Of a DNA stretch of 64,000 nucleotides, positions 32,100 through 43,036 are shown one piece after another. Below the pieces are notes generated by a model that was not told the origin of the DNA, made no database searches, and was given only the letters and a program-made list of their open reading frames with translations. Origin of the DNA: Mytilisepta virgata (lineage: Eukaryota > Mollusca > Bivalvia > Mytilida > Mytilidae); assembly GCA_028015205.1 (NCBI GenBank), contig CM051521.1, positions 65,766,314 through 65,830,313 on the forward strand. The letters run 5' to 3'. The position numbers and the translations under genes were made by a program. The stretch's first letter is position 1. Each line of letters opens with the position of its first letter.

Positions 32100-33520
32100 C
32101 AAAACTGGACACGTGAAAAGGAAAGACCTTATCATTTGTGCTAGGCACAAATGACCTTTTAATTATTATTATTTTTATTCTTTCTTTTCCGCCACATTTC
32201 AAAGTCTTCTGTTTTTAAGAGCTTACGACATATCATTATGAAACTTCTTATATGATATCGGTGTGTTAAAATCTATTCGATATCAACCCTGAGTTATCGA
32301 ACTTTTTTCCATTACAGATTTATCTCCCTGAACACCGTAACCCTTGTGATTACCATTTAAACTCTGAAACCGTAAGAGACACGCTAAAACTTAAGGGTGG
32401 AAAATGTTCAACTACGTAGACCGATGATTCATTACATTTGGTCCAAAGAGATTTGATGACTCCTTCAAGGGGCATAACTGCATCAAAATCTAGACAGAAG
32501 ACTTTAAGGGTCAAAAGTAAGGTTAGGGGTCAGATATCAATATGAAACTTTATAGTTGGTCTCCACAAGCCATTCCAAGAAAAACAATGTCAAGGTCAAA
32601 GGTCAAGTTCTAAATTATTTTTATTCTTTTTTTCTGCCACATTTCAAAGTCTTTTTGTTTCAACAGCTTACGACGTATCATTATGAAACTTCTTATATGA
32701 TATCGGTGTGTTAAAATCTATTCGAAATCGACCCTGAGTTATCGAATTTTTTTTCCATTACAGAGTTATCTCCCCAAACACCGTAACCCTTGTTACCATT
32801 TAAACTCTGAAACCGTAACAGATACGCTAAAACTTAAGGGTAGAAAATGTTCAACCACGTAGACCGATGATTCATTACATTTGGTCCAAAGAGATTTGGT
32901 GACTCCTTCAAGGGGCATAACTGCATCGAAATCTAGACAGAAGACTTTAAGGGTCAAAAGTAAGGTTAGGGGTCAGATATCAGTATGAAACTTTATAGTT
33001 GGTTTCCACAAGCCATTCCAAGAAAAATAATGTCAAGGTCAAAGGTCAAGGTAAAGTTCTAAATTTTGACTTTTCCTTGTTATGAGTATTCCTCTGAAAC
33101 GGTAGAGGATAGATGATGAAATATAATGGGGAAAATGTAAAGGACATTGAGACGCAACTTTGTTCCATTAGTGTCAAAGTCCTATGACGTCATCTTGTAG
33201 GAGTTATTGTCCTTAGAACATAAAATTAAATAGTTTTTCATAAACAACTTGATAATGGTATATAGTAAAGGCACCGGCTCTTTTGAAATGACACCAGGGA
33301 TCATTGACCTTCAAAAAGATCAAAAGGTCAAAGGTCAAGGTCATGTCCTAGATATTGAACTTGGCTTTTAAACAGTTTGTTCAGGGTTTTTAAGACTTTT
33401 TTACAACATTTACAGGTAAAAAAGACTTACTAGGGTGTCATAACACTCTCCATAATCGAATGGAAAGACCTTACATTTGTTCTCGGACCACTCATTAAAA
33501 GGAATCTAAATGGTACTTAA
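32100..33520 (+). repeat. Repeat element with a near-identical tandem duplication of about 445 bp
   Basis: A small hairpin (CATTTGTGCTAGGCACAAATG) lies at about 32134-32155. Two copies of a long unit follow (landmark AGCTTACGAC at 32220 and 32665), sharing TATGATATCGGTGTGTTAAA, AGGGGCATAACTGCATC and GGTTAGGGGTCAGATATCA. Both copies are closely similar. A related motif, GAAAGACCTTACATTTGTTC, closes the block near 33462-33482. Confidence 0.75.
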
Positions 33521-33968
33521 ATCATAAATTTTAACCTAGGTAGATTTATAAATGATGTAAATAGCACATAATTTTAAACACTTGTTTTTAAAAATTCACA
33601 GTCTTACCTGTATATAAATTTTTTTTTCTTCTTAAACTTAAGCACCCCACCTCACTGTGTAAATATCCGTGTAAATATTTGACCAAGCATTAAACTCATA
33701 TATCCCAAGTGGGAGTGCTCCGATACATAACGGAGGAAAATACCTTTACAGAAACAGAAACAGCTCCCTTGGGAAGACAAACAAGACCAAATGTGGGAAA
33801 TCTTCTCAAAAACTGCTAGGCTAAAGTAACTGAAACTTGTTATTATGTATTCTACAATGAGGACTCCAGAAATCTTGCTTATTTTCGATTAAAGTCTTGG
33901 GTATATTAAATAAAATTCGATAAACAATGATAAAGACGCCCACATATAGGAGCGTGCGGTCATACTTA
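33521..33968. other. AT-rich sequence with one dispersed repeat
   Basis: At about 33770-33850 the block CTTGGGAAGACAAACAAGAC...AAAACTGCTAGGC is found inverted at 49385-49465. Nothing else is recognised until the TRIM element. Confidence 0.5.
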
Positions 33969-34166
33969 TGTAACGGGCTTCCCTTGATTAATACAGAAGT
34001 TATAGAACCGTAACAGGTTTATAACCACCCTCCATTAGCTGCGCTAGTGGAGTACTCCTTTAGCTCAGTTGGTAGAGCGGTGGACTACTGAACCAAAGGT
34101 TCCGGGTTCGATCCCCGGTGGGTGCGGTAGGTAATTTTGGGAGACAAATCATGCTCTACTGTTACA
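33969..34166 (+). repeat. Left LTR of TRIM-like element
   Basis: 198 bp with TG...CA ends and short TGTAAC/GTTACA terminal inverted repeats. Base-by-base reading shows no difference from the right copy at 34274-34471. Confidence 0.87.
34054..34125 (+). pseudogene. tRNA-like unit in left LTR (pol III A and B boxes)
   Basis: The D-arm region TAGCTCAGTTGGTAGAGC (34061-34078) contains a perfect A box, TAGCTCAGTTGG. The T arm CCGGG-TTCGATC-CCCGG (34102-34118) has a perfect 5 bp stem and the B box GGTTCGATCCC (34105-34115). Spacing gives a 72 nt cloverleaf with loop CTACTGA, so the nominal anticodon is ACT. The anticodon stem has mismatches at both ends and the acceptor stem pairs poorly, so it is probably not a functional tRNA, but the internal promoter looks intact. 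Confidence 0.8.
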
Positions 34167-34167
34167 T

Positions 34168-34178
34168 TGGTGCCCAAC
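34168..34178 (+). promoter_or_regulatory. Primer-binding-site-like sequence
   Basis: TGGTGCCCAAC lies two bases after the left LTR. It is complementary to a tRNA 3' end reading GTTGGGCACCA. It differs by one base from the Lys-type site TGGCGCCCAAC of many LTR elements. The tRNA of this host that matches is not known to me. Confidence 0.7.
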
Positions 34179-34273
34179 TAAAAAAACCCACGATTGTCAA
34201 AAAGGGCTAGTTGGCAAAAGGGTTGAAGTTGGATATCGTCATCGTAGGACGATGACTCTTGAGGTGGGGGAAG

Positions 34274-34471
34274 TGTAACGGGCTTCCCTTGATTAATACA
34301 GAAGTTATAGAACCGTAACAGGTTTATAACCACCCTCCATTAGCTGCGCTAGTGGAGTACTCCTTTAGCTCAGTTGGTAGAGCGGTGGACTACTGAACCA
34401 AAGGTTCCGGGTTCGATCCCCGGTGGGTGCGGTAGGTAATTTTGGGAGACAAATCATGCTCTACTGTTACA
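34274..34471 (+). repeat. Right LTR of TRIM-like element
   Basis: 198 bp, preceded by the polypurine tract GAGGTGGGGGAAG and followed by CTTA. It carries the second tRNA-like unit at 34359-34430. Confidence 0.87.
34359..34430 (+). pseudogene. tRNA-like unit in right LTR
   Basis: Identical to the unit in the left LTR, offset by 305 bp, with the same A box, B box, 5 bp T stem and defective acceptor and anticodon stems. Confidence 0.8.
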
Positions 34472-37340
34472 CTTAAATACGCTTGCAGAGAAAATGTATA
34501 TGGCTGCCGGTTTTAATGGTTGAATTTAACAATAAAATGAATAAAGATAAGTTGAATAAATACATTTGTCACAGATGTCAAGATCTTATTGAGAAATATT
34601 CTGTTTCCGATAAGATGATTATAAAAGATGGATTTTCGTAATACCTTCACTTTCAACAGATATGTTTTGTACTGTTTTGACTACTGATTCTACCGACTTT
34701 GTTCGGTAGCGAATTTACGCTACCCGTCTATATTGCAATATACCGGAACCCATTTATGCGTAATGGAAGCGGGACAACAATTAATTCATAGTCCATTTTC
34801 ATATTAAAATAAAATTGAATTAAAAAAAAATGAACGGGTCAAACTAAAAAATCTTTGTCATATGTAAAGTATACTTACTTCCAACAAGGACGTATATTCT
34901 AGGGTAGCAGAATTCTTGAAGACCGCAGACGACACCCTAAATGTTAACTCTTTTCCATCTGACTAAATCACTTTTACTTATGACAGATCATTCAAACTTT
35001 TTAAAACATCAACTTTGAACATTCTACTATAAATTTAGAACGAAAACCATTTAAAATGCTTTAATAAGGGGTAGAAAATAGAAATGGAAGAAATACAGTA
35101 AATTTATATAAGGGATTATTTTTGTGGACAACGAAATTGTGGTCTTGGGCCAGGTTTAGCGTGCTGTAATATCTGGTTTAACCTATCATCTCCATCAGAA
35201 ATGCCTGTACGTACCAAGGACGGGTCCTACTTAAGTACGCCCGCAGGTACAAAATACGCCTGCAGGTTTAATATCTTATTTTAAGTAAAAGTAATTTTAA
35301 AGTAAACATTATTTTAAGTGTATATTCCATGTTTTTATCAAGTTTATGGGGTTATTTTGAAAGTTAAATGACAATAAAAATGAGTAATAACTGTAACCGG
35401 TGAAATGTTACGAAGTCTCCCAAACGAAGTAACTGCATGATATCTCGAATGCCTTACATTGTATTCAATAAATTATTTGATTTTCAGAGACTGAAATGGA
35501 GAAAATGTTCCTATAAAGTTTATGATACTTAATGGAGAGGTTACTTGAAAATCATTATATGGGTATTTTTGTGACCTGAGTTTTACAGTCATACAATGTC
35601 ACACTTGATTAACTTTTGCTTGTCGACATGCTGCATTGACCGAGATATATCCCAATATTTCTGAACAGTTTACGAGAACTTATTTTATTGTATGGTGTAA
35701 TAAATGCATTCGGTTTCATTAAATAAAAATAATAAAAAAGACTTCTTGCCTGCCGTGATAAGTCCCCCCAACATCAAGTCAGTGTAATTTGAATCATATT
35801 TATATAAAATGATAAATTACAACACAACAAGAAATTGTTTTTAATTTAAGTTCAAGCAAATAAAATAATATCTATATACATATTATGTCTGACACATTGA
35901 TGTCTTCCTTGTATCATTTGAGATGGACGGGTTTACAGTTTTAAAAATTACGCTATAACACACCCGCGAAATCGCAGAACGAAATCAATGTCATCTTTTG
36001 ATAGATATCATCCTGAAACAAAATTTCTTGACTAAGTTAGTGACCTTGTCGACCTTTTACCCACAGGATTTTTCTATTTATGTTCATTCATTTGCGTAAA
36101 GGCGACGCAAAATTCAATATACATATAAAAATGTAAGGATATGGGGTAAATTAGTAAATTTTCCCCGCGAACAATACCAATTGTGCATTCAATAGGTCTT
36201 GTCACGGGCATAATGATAATTCCGGCCAGGAGTTTCGAAGCTATTCAGAAACACTGATGATACATCCAGTGTTTAAATGGGTGTTACATGAACTCTGAGG
36301 ATATCTGCTTTTCACAAAGAATAAAAATGTTCATAATTATGGGCCAAGGATCTCAATGTCTTTTGTTGATTTTTTACGAGGGAATACCCCATTGCCCGGG
36401 CAATGTGTAAAATCATTTATTGCGTCTTCTTATAGGCAGTTAGAAATATTTCTGGTTACGGGGTATGGAGTTCAATGGTTTATGAGATTTATATAATTCA
36501 ATAATAATTGGTTAAAGGGAGCAAGAATAACGCCCATTGAGTAATGAGATAAAGAATCTAACACCGGGGAAAGCACAAGACAGGAAAATCTCAGACACCC
36601 GAGGGTAAGATTTTTTCCGTCTTCCAACGAGGCTTCCACGCGAAACAACAAGCCAAAAATGTGTTGCATGCAGTTGTTTACATCAACGAGTTACTTCCCC
36701 TTTTGAGAGGTAATAATATATGAAACATGCGCCCGAGTTTTCGGAATTGTTTTAATTACAATTATAATGAGTTTAATGGTTCTTTTGAACTGGAATAGTA
36801 TTTTAATGTAAACTTTATATTTGAATAATACGTCTCATAAAGAATATACAATTTTATTTCAAACGTATTATGTAAAAAGCCGGAGTAGACGGTTTGGTGG
36901 TAAAGGGCTCGTGGATTTCTTATCTCACCCATAGAGGAACGAGGTATATGTCATTTAATAGATGTTGTCATGGTGTATAATAAAATATATGATATGAGAT
37001 GGTTATTGGTCACTCTCATAGAGTTTTTCGATAAAAAAAAATCCCCATAGGGTCCTATAGTAAACCCCTAGCCTCTTTGAACTGCTCATTATACGTCTCA
37101 GTGACCCCCATAAAAAAATGAATAGTATTAGGTACATCTAGAAACATTGATCTTTCATCATGGAAAATCTAAGATCCATATTTTTGACGGTTATTGAAAA
37201 CTCGAACGAAATCAGAGAAGAAGAAAACAATGTTGATATAACTCGCAAATCAAAATCTATACGTCTCCCACTTCGTTTGGGAGACTTAATTATCGTTTGC
37301 ACACGATTGAGCATGTGCATACAATGTGATAGAATTTATG
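34472..37340. other. Mosaic of element ends; no gene recognised
   Basis: 34472-34545 and 35215-35335 are termini of the inverted-repeat family described in findings. 35385-35730 is the reverse copy of the repeat at 13077-13480. 35731-37340 is AT-rich; a TCTCCCACTTCGTTTGGGAG hairpin-like block lies at 37263-37283. ORFs are short and unlike known families. Confidence 0.5.
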
Positions 37341-38775
37341 TCCTTTTTAGCTCCGCGATTGGAAATCCAAGATGGCCGCCACCGTAGCACATAGTTAACA
37401 TAGGACCTTATGGGAAATACATACAAACAACTTCGTCTACGAAACCGTTTAACAGATTGAATTAATAATATGCCTGAATGATTGTATGATGGTCCTGTAC
37501 CAAAACGGACATGTCAGCTTTTTGCCATCACTTGGCGTCCGTCGTCCTTCCGTCGTCCGTCGTAAACTTTTTCAAAGATCTCCACTGAACAGCCATACTT
37601 AGTCTGAAGGATCCTTAGGGTAACTAGACAAATCTTGTGTTTTATTTTATTGTCCGTCGAGATACATGGCCGCCATGGCTAAAAATAGAAGATTGGGGGT
37701 AAACTGCAGTTTTTGGCTTATATATCAAGAACAAAAGCATTTAGAGCAAAACTGACGGAGTAAAAATGTTCATCGGGTCAAGATCTACCTGCCATAAAAT
37801 TTTCAGACGAATCGGTCAACCCTTTGTTGGAAGACTCACACATTTTTTTCGTTATCTTTGTAAACATTCAAAAATCTTCTCCTTTGATTTTAACTACAGA
37901 ATGAATTTCAGTAAAACTTATGCTGAAAGATCTTTTGGGTATCTAGTATAAAGAATTTTCTTGTCCATCGAGAAACATGGCTACCATGGCTAAAAATTGA
38001 ACATAGGTAAAAATCCACTTTTTGGCTCATATCTCAAAAACTAAAGCAGGTAGGCAAAACTAACAAAAGTAAAAATGTTTATTAGGTCATGATCTATCTG
38101 CCATGAAATTTTCAGACGAATCGTCAAACCCATTTTCGGGTTATTGACCTGAATTGTTCATTTTAAGGAAATTCTGCAGTTTTCGGTTAATAACTTTAAT
38201 ATTATTATAGATAAAGACAAATTGTAAACAGCAGAAATGTTCAGCAAGTAAGATCTACAAATAAGTCAACATGACAAAAATTGTCAATTGACCCCTTATA
38301 GGAGTTCTTGCCCTTGAACAATTATTTACAGGTAAACAGTAATTATCAGTAAAAATAATGGTCTGACACATTGTCACAGATGTTTAGAGCATAACTTGAA
38401 ATAAATTAAATGGTAGCTGTACAACTGAAATGGAGGGTCAAGGGTCAAGGTCATTAAAAAAATCCACAGCAACCAATGAAAAAGTCTAGCAACCATATAT
38501 ATATATAGATTCAAGACTCTATAATATAGCTGTGCAAGTCAATATGGTGGCTCAATGGTCAAGGTCATTGAAAAAAATCAATAGCAACAAATGAAAAAGT
38601 CCCTAGCAACGATATCTATTTGGGTTCAGGATTCTATATTTTGGCTTGCAAGTCAATATTAAGGAAAAAATTGCGAGGGTATACATTAAATAGCAAAAGT
38701 AATCATTGATGCAAGATCTACACAAAATGTAACATAACAGGTGAGCGATTCAGGGTCTTGGGAGCTTCTTGTTAA
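37340..38775 (+). repeat. Family 1-related arrays ending in a family 1 terminus
   Basis: Units at 37340-37480 resemble the 1-800 array. A family 1 body starts GACATGTCAGC...CACTTGGCGTCCGTCGTCC near 37506. The later body (GTCAAGGTCATT, TAGCAACCATATATATA) matches 6640-6960. The end is CAGGTGAGCGATTCAGGG, a GGGAGCTTC arm and CTTG at about 38740-38774. Confidence 0.68.
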
Positions 38776-38779
38776 TTTT

Positions 38780-39320
38780 GATGCCGATCAGAAATCCAAG
38801 ATGGCTACCACTGCAGGATATAGTTAACACAGTGCCCAATGTTTCAAAATTCTTCTTGTCAGAAACCACAAGACTAAATGAACTTCTATTTTGCAGGAAT
38901 GGTCCTCTATCAAATTTTTAATTTTGGTGCCGATTGGAATTCCAAGATGGCCACTACCATGGGACATAGTTAACATAGGGACTTATGGCAAATACATACA
39001 AACAACTTCTTCTTCGAAACTGTTTGACAGATTGAATTAATAATATGCCTGAATGATTGTATGATGGTCGCGTACCAAATTTATAATTTTGATGCCGATC
39101 AGAAATCTAAGATGGCCACCACTGCAGGACATAGTTAAAACAGTACCCAATGTTTCAAAAATGGGAAATACATAGAAACAACTTCTTCGAAAATGTTTGA
39201 CAGATTGAATTGATAATATGTCTGAATGATTGTATGATGGTCTTGTACCAAATTAATAATTTTGCTGCCGATCTGTCGTCCAAGATGGCCGCCAGCGGGG
39301 GACATAGATGTTTTTATCAA
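38780..39320 (+). repeat. Tandem array of about 125-180 bp units
   Basis: Units carry TTTTGATGCCGATCAGAAAT, AAGATGGCCACCACTGCAGG and GAATTAATAATATGCCTGAA blocks. A similar unit stands at 39690-39970. The type is shared with 1-780. Confidence 0.7.
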
Positions 39321-40197
39321 AGTTTTAAGACTTGAACATGTGAGAAGTTATTTTTAGAAGGGCGGTTTGATTGGTGCATGTCATGCACGAGTGATGATGA
39401 GAAGTTTTAAGTCATTCGAGTCATTGAAATCAAGTGTACACGGTGCTTTTTACCTAATAAATAATTGGAGAATTATTTATTTGCAGATTGTTGTAGAGAT
39501 GAGTGTTTATAGAAGAGTGAAGGGTATCTGAATGAATGAAATTGATGTACTGTGATGGACTATAAATTATATATATATAAATGTAACATTATGAAGAAAT
39601 GACTGGTACACGTGGCTATTCAAGTGACTACTCCCATGTAAGAGTTTGTGTTATTTGATAAATATTTTTATGTTCGTTTGAGTTTACGAATTAGAAAATA
39701 ATTAACATAGGACCCTGCGGGAAATACATACAAAAATATTCTTCTAGAGAACCACTGAATGGATTGAAACAAACATAGGACGAATGTTCCTTATGAGGTG
39801 CTTATCAAGTGTTACTTTGGTGCTGATCTATCATCAAAAATTGCAGCCAGCGGGGATTTAGTTTAACAATAGGACCCTGTTGGAAAAACATACAAACAGC
39901 ATCTTGAAAATTACTGAATAGATTAAAACCAAACATGGCATGGATGTTAATTTAAGGCCCTTTAGCAATGAAAAAATGGAAATATCTGGTTTATTGTGCT
40001 AATTACAATATCGATAATTAACGATAGTTTATTAGATGATATAACACTTGTGAGCTGATATCAGACAGGTGAAATTTTAATTAGGACATACTTCCTGGTT
40101 TCTAAAAAACATCTAAAATTGTATTAAAATTGTGATTGAGCTATTCATTTTTTATAAATGTTCATCAACATTTATTATTTTTATCATTTTTTTATTA

Positions 40198-41935
40198 CAT
40201 TTAGCTCACCTGGCCCAAAGAACCATATGAGCTATTGTCATCACTTGGCGTCCGTTGTCCGTCGTCGTTGTCGTAAACTTTCCTTTAAATATCTTCTCCT
40301 CTGAAACCAGTGGGGCAACTGGCAGCAATGGTCCTTAGGTGGTCCTCTTTCAGAATTGTATCCGATGACCCCGCCCGTTATCTAAGATGACCGCCAGAGC
40401 CGAACTTAGTTTTACATAGGACCCTATGGGAAATTTACTTAAGGATCGTCTTGTATGAAACCGTTTGGCCAACTGGAACAACACTTGGCAGCAATGGTCC
40501 TTAAGTGGTCCTCTTTCAGAATTATATTCGATGACCTCGATGACCCCAGATGGCCGCCACGGCCGAACTTAGTTTAACAAAGGACCCTATGTGAAATTTA
40601 CTTAAAGATATTGTCTTAAAACACTTGGCAATTGGAACAAAACTAGGCAGCAATGGTCTTTAGGTGGTTTTCTTTCATAATTATATCCAATGACTCGGCA
40701 TATCATCCAGGATAGCCACCAGAACCAAATATAGTTAAACATAGGACCCTATGGGAAATTTACTTAAAGATCTTCTTTTTCGAAACCACTTGTCCACTTG
40801 GAACAAAACTTGACAGCAATGGTCATTAGGTGGTTCTCTTTCTGAATTATATTTGATTACCCCGCCCGTGATCTAAGATGGCCACCAGAGCCGATTTTAG
40901 TTTAACATAGGACCCTATCGGAAATTTACTTAAAGATCTTCTTTTCTGAAACCACTTGGCCAATTGGAATAAAACTAGGCAGCAATGCTCCTTAGGTGGT
41001 TCTCTTTCAGAATTATATCCGATCACTCGGCCCGTCATGCAGGATAGCCACCAGAGCCATCACTTGGCGTCCGTCGTCCGTCGTCGTCGTCGTCGTCGTA
41101 AAATTTCCGTTAAAGATATCATCTGAAACCACTGGGCCAATTGAAATAAACTTGGCAGCAATGGTACTTAGATGGTCTTCTTTCATAATTGTATCCGATG
41201 GCCCGGCCCGTCATCCAAGATGCCGCCAGAACCGAACATAGTTTAATGTAGGACCCTATGGGAAATTTTCTTAAAAATCTTCTTGTCTGAAACCACTTGG
41301 CAAATTGGAACAAGATTTAGCAGCAATGGTCCTTAGGTAGTCCTCTTTCAGAATTATATCCGATGATACATCCAAGATGGCCACCAGAGCCGAACATAAT
41401 TTAACATAGGACACTATGGGGAATTTACTTAAAGATCTTCTTGTCTGAAACCACTTGGCCAATTGGAACAAAACTTAGCAGCAATGGTCCTTAGGTGGTC
41501 CTCTTTCAGAACTATAACTGATGACCCCCACCCGTCATCCAAGATGGTCGCCAGAGTCGAATATAGTTTAACATAGGACCTTATGGGAAATTGACTTAAA
41601 GATTTTCTTGTCTGAAACCACTTGGCCAATTGGAACAAAACTTAGCAGCAATGGTCCTTTGGTGGTCCTCTTTCAGAAGTGTATCCGATGACCCCGCCCA
41701 GCATCCAAGATGGCCTCCAGAGCCGGTCCTTAGTTGGTCCTCTTTCAGAATTATATCCTATGACCCCACCTGTCATCCAAGATGGCCACCAAAGCCGAAC
41801 ACTGTTTAACATAGGACCTAAGGGGGAAAATCCGTGAAAGATCTTCTTGTTTTAAACCAGTGAGCCAGTTGGCTGCCAGTCAAGATGGACATAGTCCAGG
41901 CGAGCGATACAGGCCCCTGGGAGCCTCTAGTTTTT
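40198..41935 (+). mobile_element. Family 1 element, complete, about 1.74 kb, about ten tandem units
   Basis: The head TTTAGCTCACCTGGCCC with an ATATGAGCT arm is followed by ATCACTTGGCGTCCG and a CGTCGTCGTT microsatellite. Units of 158-167 bp carry CACTTGGCCAATTGGAACAA, GGCAGCAATGGTCCTTAGG, CTCTTTCAGAATTATATC and CAAGATGGCCGCCAGAGCCG. A second internal head (ATCACTTGGCGTCCGTCGTC) occurs at about 41060. The end is CCAGGCGAGCGATACAGGC, a GGGAGCCT arm and CTAG at 41932. It is the clearest copy of the family in the window. Confidence 0.82.
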
Positions 41936-42229
41936 AAAAATATACATAGTATGTGTTCTTCTACGGCCGTACGATCGGTATACTGACAAAAAAGAACAGA
42001 GGACAATTCTGACTCCATAACCTCTAGACATGTTATCATATACTAATGTAAAAATGTATTTATTTAACTTACATGTATTCATTTGTATTGATTTTATTGT
42101 TAAATTCAACCATTTAAACCTGCAGGCTTATTTTGTACTTGAGGCGTATGCAAGCGTATTTAAGTAGGACCGAGTAAGGACCATTACCCTTATTTCCACC
42201 TTTCCAGTGTTTGTCTTGATTTTGACTGT

Positions 42230-42690
42230 TATAATAATAATAATAATAATAATAATAATCATTTATTTCAGACATAAATAGTCCATAGTTATATACAAAT
42301 ATAATGAAAATTTTAAATATACAAGATGAAAAATGAAGAATTAAAATACCAATAAATATAATTAGAAATTCAAATTTAATAACATGTCAGTCAAAGTTCA
42401 CATAAATTTCAGTATACCATTTTCTAAGTAAAGACGAACTATACCATAAATCACTACCAAGAATAGTAAGAACAAGCTGATTATCAGACTGTTGCAAACG
42501 TTTATACAAACTATAGATAGTTTTACGTCTCATTTCCTGAAAACATCTTACATCATTCCTGACAAACATACCACTAGCACTACATCGTGAACTGAAACCC
42601 ATCAATATTCTGAAAGCATTATTATACATTATTTTCATTTTGGTAAGAGACGATATTCCACAGTTGGACCATAAAGACACACAATAAATA
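42230..42690 (-). pseudogene. Non-LTR retrotransposon 3' end with (ATT)n tail
   Basis: On the minus strand, 42680-42387 encodes SLWSNCGISSLTKMKIMYNN, FRILMGFSSRCSASGMFV and RKTIYSLYKRLQQSDNQL. This resembles the conserved C-terminal region after the RT domain of non-LTR elements (from memory: YCSSLW..., AYNN.FR.L.G..., CSASGMF). The frame ends in a stop and is followed by about 100 bp of UTR and a clean (ATT)n run at 42232-42258 (TAA on plus), as expected for the 3' tail. The element is 5' truncated. Confidence 0.8.
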
Positions 42691-43036
42691 TATATGGACT
42701 ACCCCCATTTTTACTTTTCCTTCTGCAAACGATAATTTATATTGTCCATTAAGTTCCCCCCCAAAAAAAACGAAAAAACTTCTTTAAAATATGATATATA
42801 CACTTGAAATACGCTTTACTTTAAAAATATAACACGACTTTTACTTTAAATACGATATTAAAGTAGCAGGCGTATACATTTTGTACTTTATTTCTGCAGG
42901 CGTATGCAGGCGTATTTAACACAGGCGTTTGTTTTATACAAATAACAGCCCCATACACTACTATACAACACAAGTTATCCAACTAAATGTGAGGATTAAA
43001 TATAGGTCATGTAGTTTTCTCCTTAATATTTTTATT

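Larger units (their letters stand above)
33969..34471 (+). mobile_element. TRIM-like LTR element with tRNA-like sequence inside each LTR
   Basis: The element is 503 bp: two apparently identical 198 bp direct repeats (33969-34166 and 34274-34471) with TGTAAC...GTTACA ends flank a 107 bp internal region. That region starts with a primer-binding-site-like TGGTGCCCAAC (34168) and ends in a purine tract GAGGTGGGGGAAG (34261-34273). Flanking CTTA (33965-33968, 34472-34475) fits a 4 bp target duplication, or ACTTA if the last A is excluded. There is no coding capacity. Each repeat contains a 72 nt tRNA-like unit. The inverted sequence at 42150-42172 shows the uninterrupted site ACTTAAATACGC. LTR identity suggests a recent insertion. 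Confidence 0.88.

Noticed and set aside
31966..32202. ORFs with poly-Phe or poly-Lys
   Set aside because: They arise from the 45 base T run and surrounding repeat sequence.
34054..34125. A functional tRNA gene with anticodon ACT
   Set aside because: The acceptor stem pairs at only about four of seven positions, the anticodon stem has mismatches at both ends, and the unit is part of an LTR present twice. It is better described as tRNA-like.
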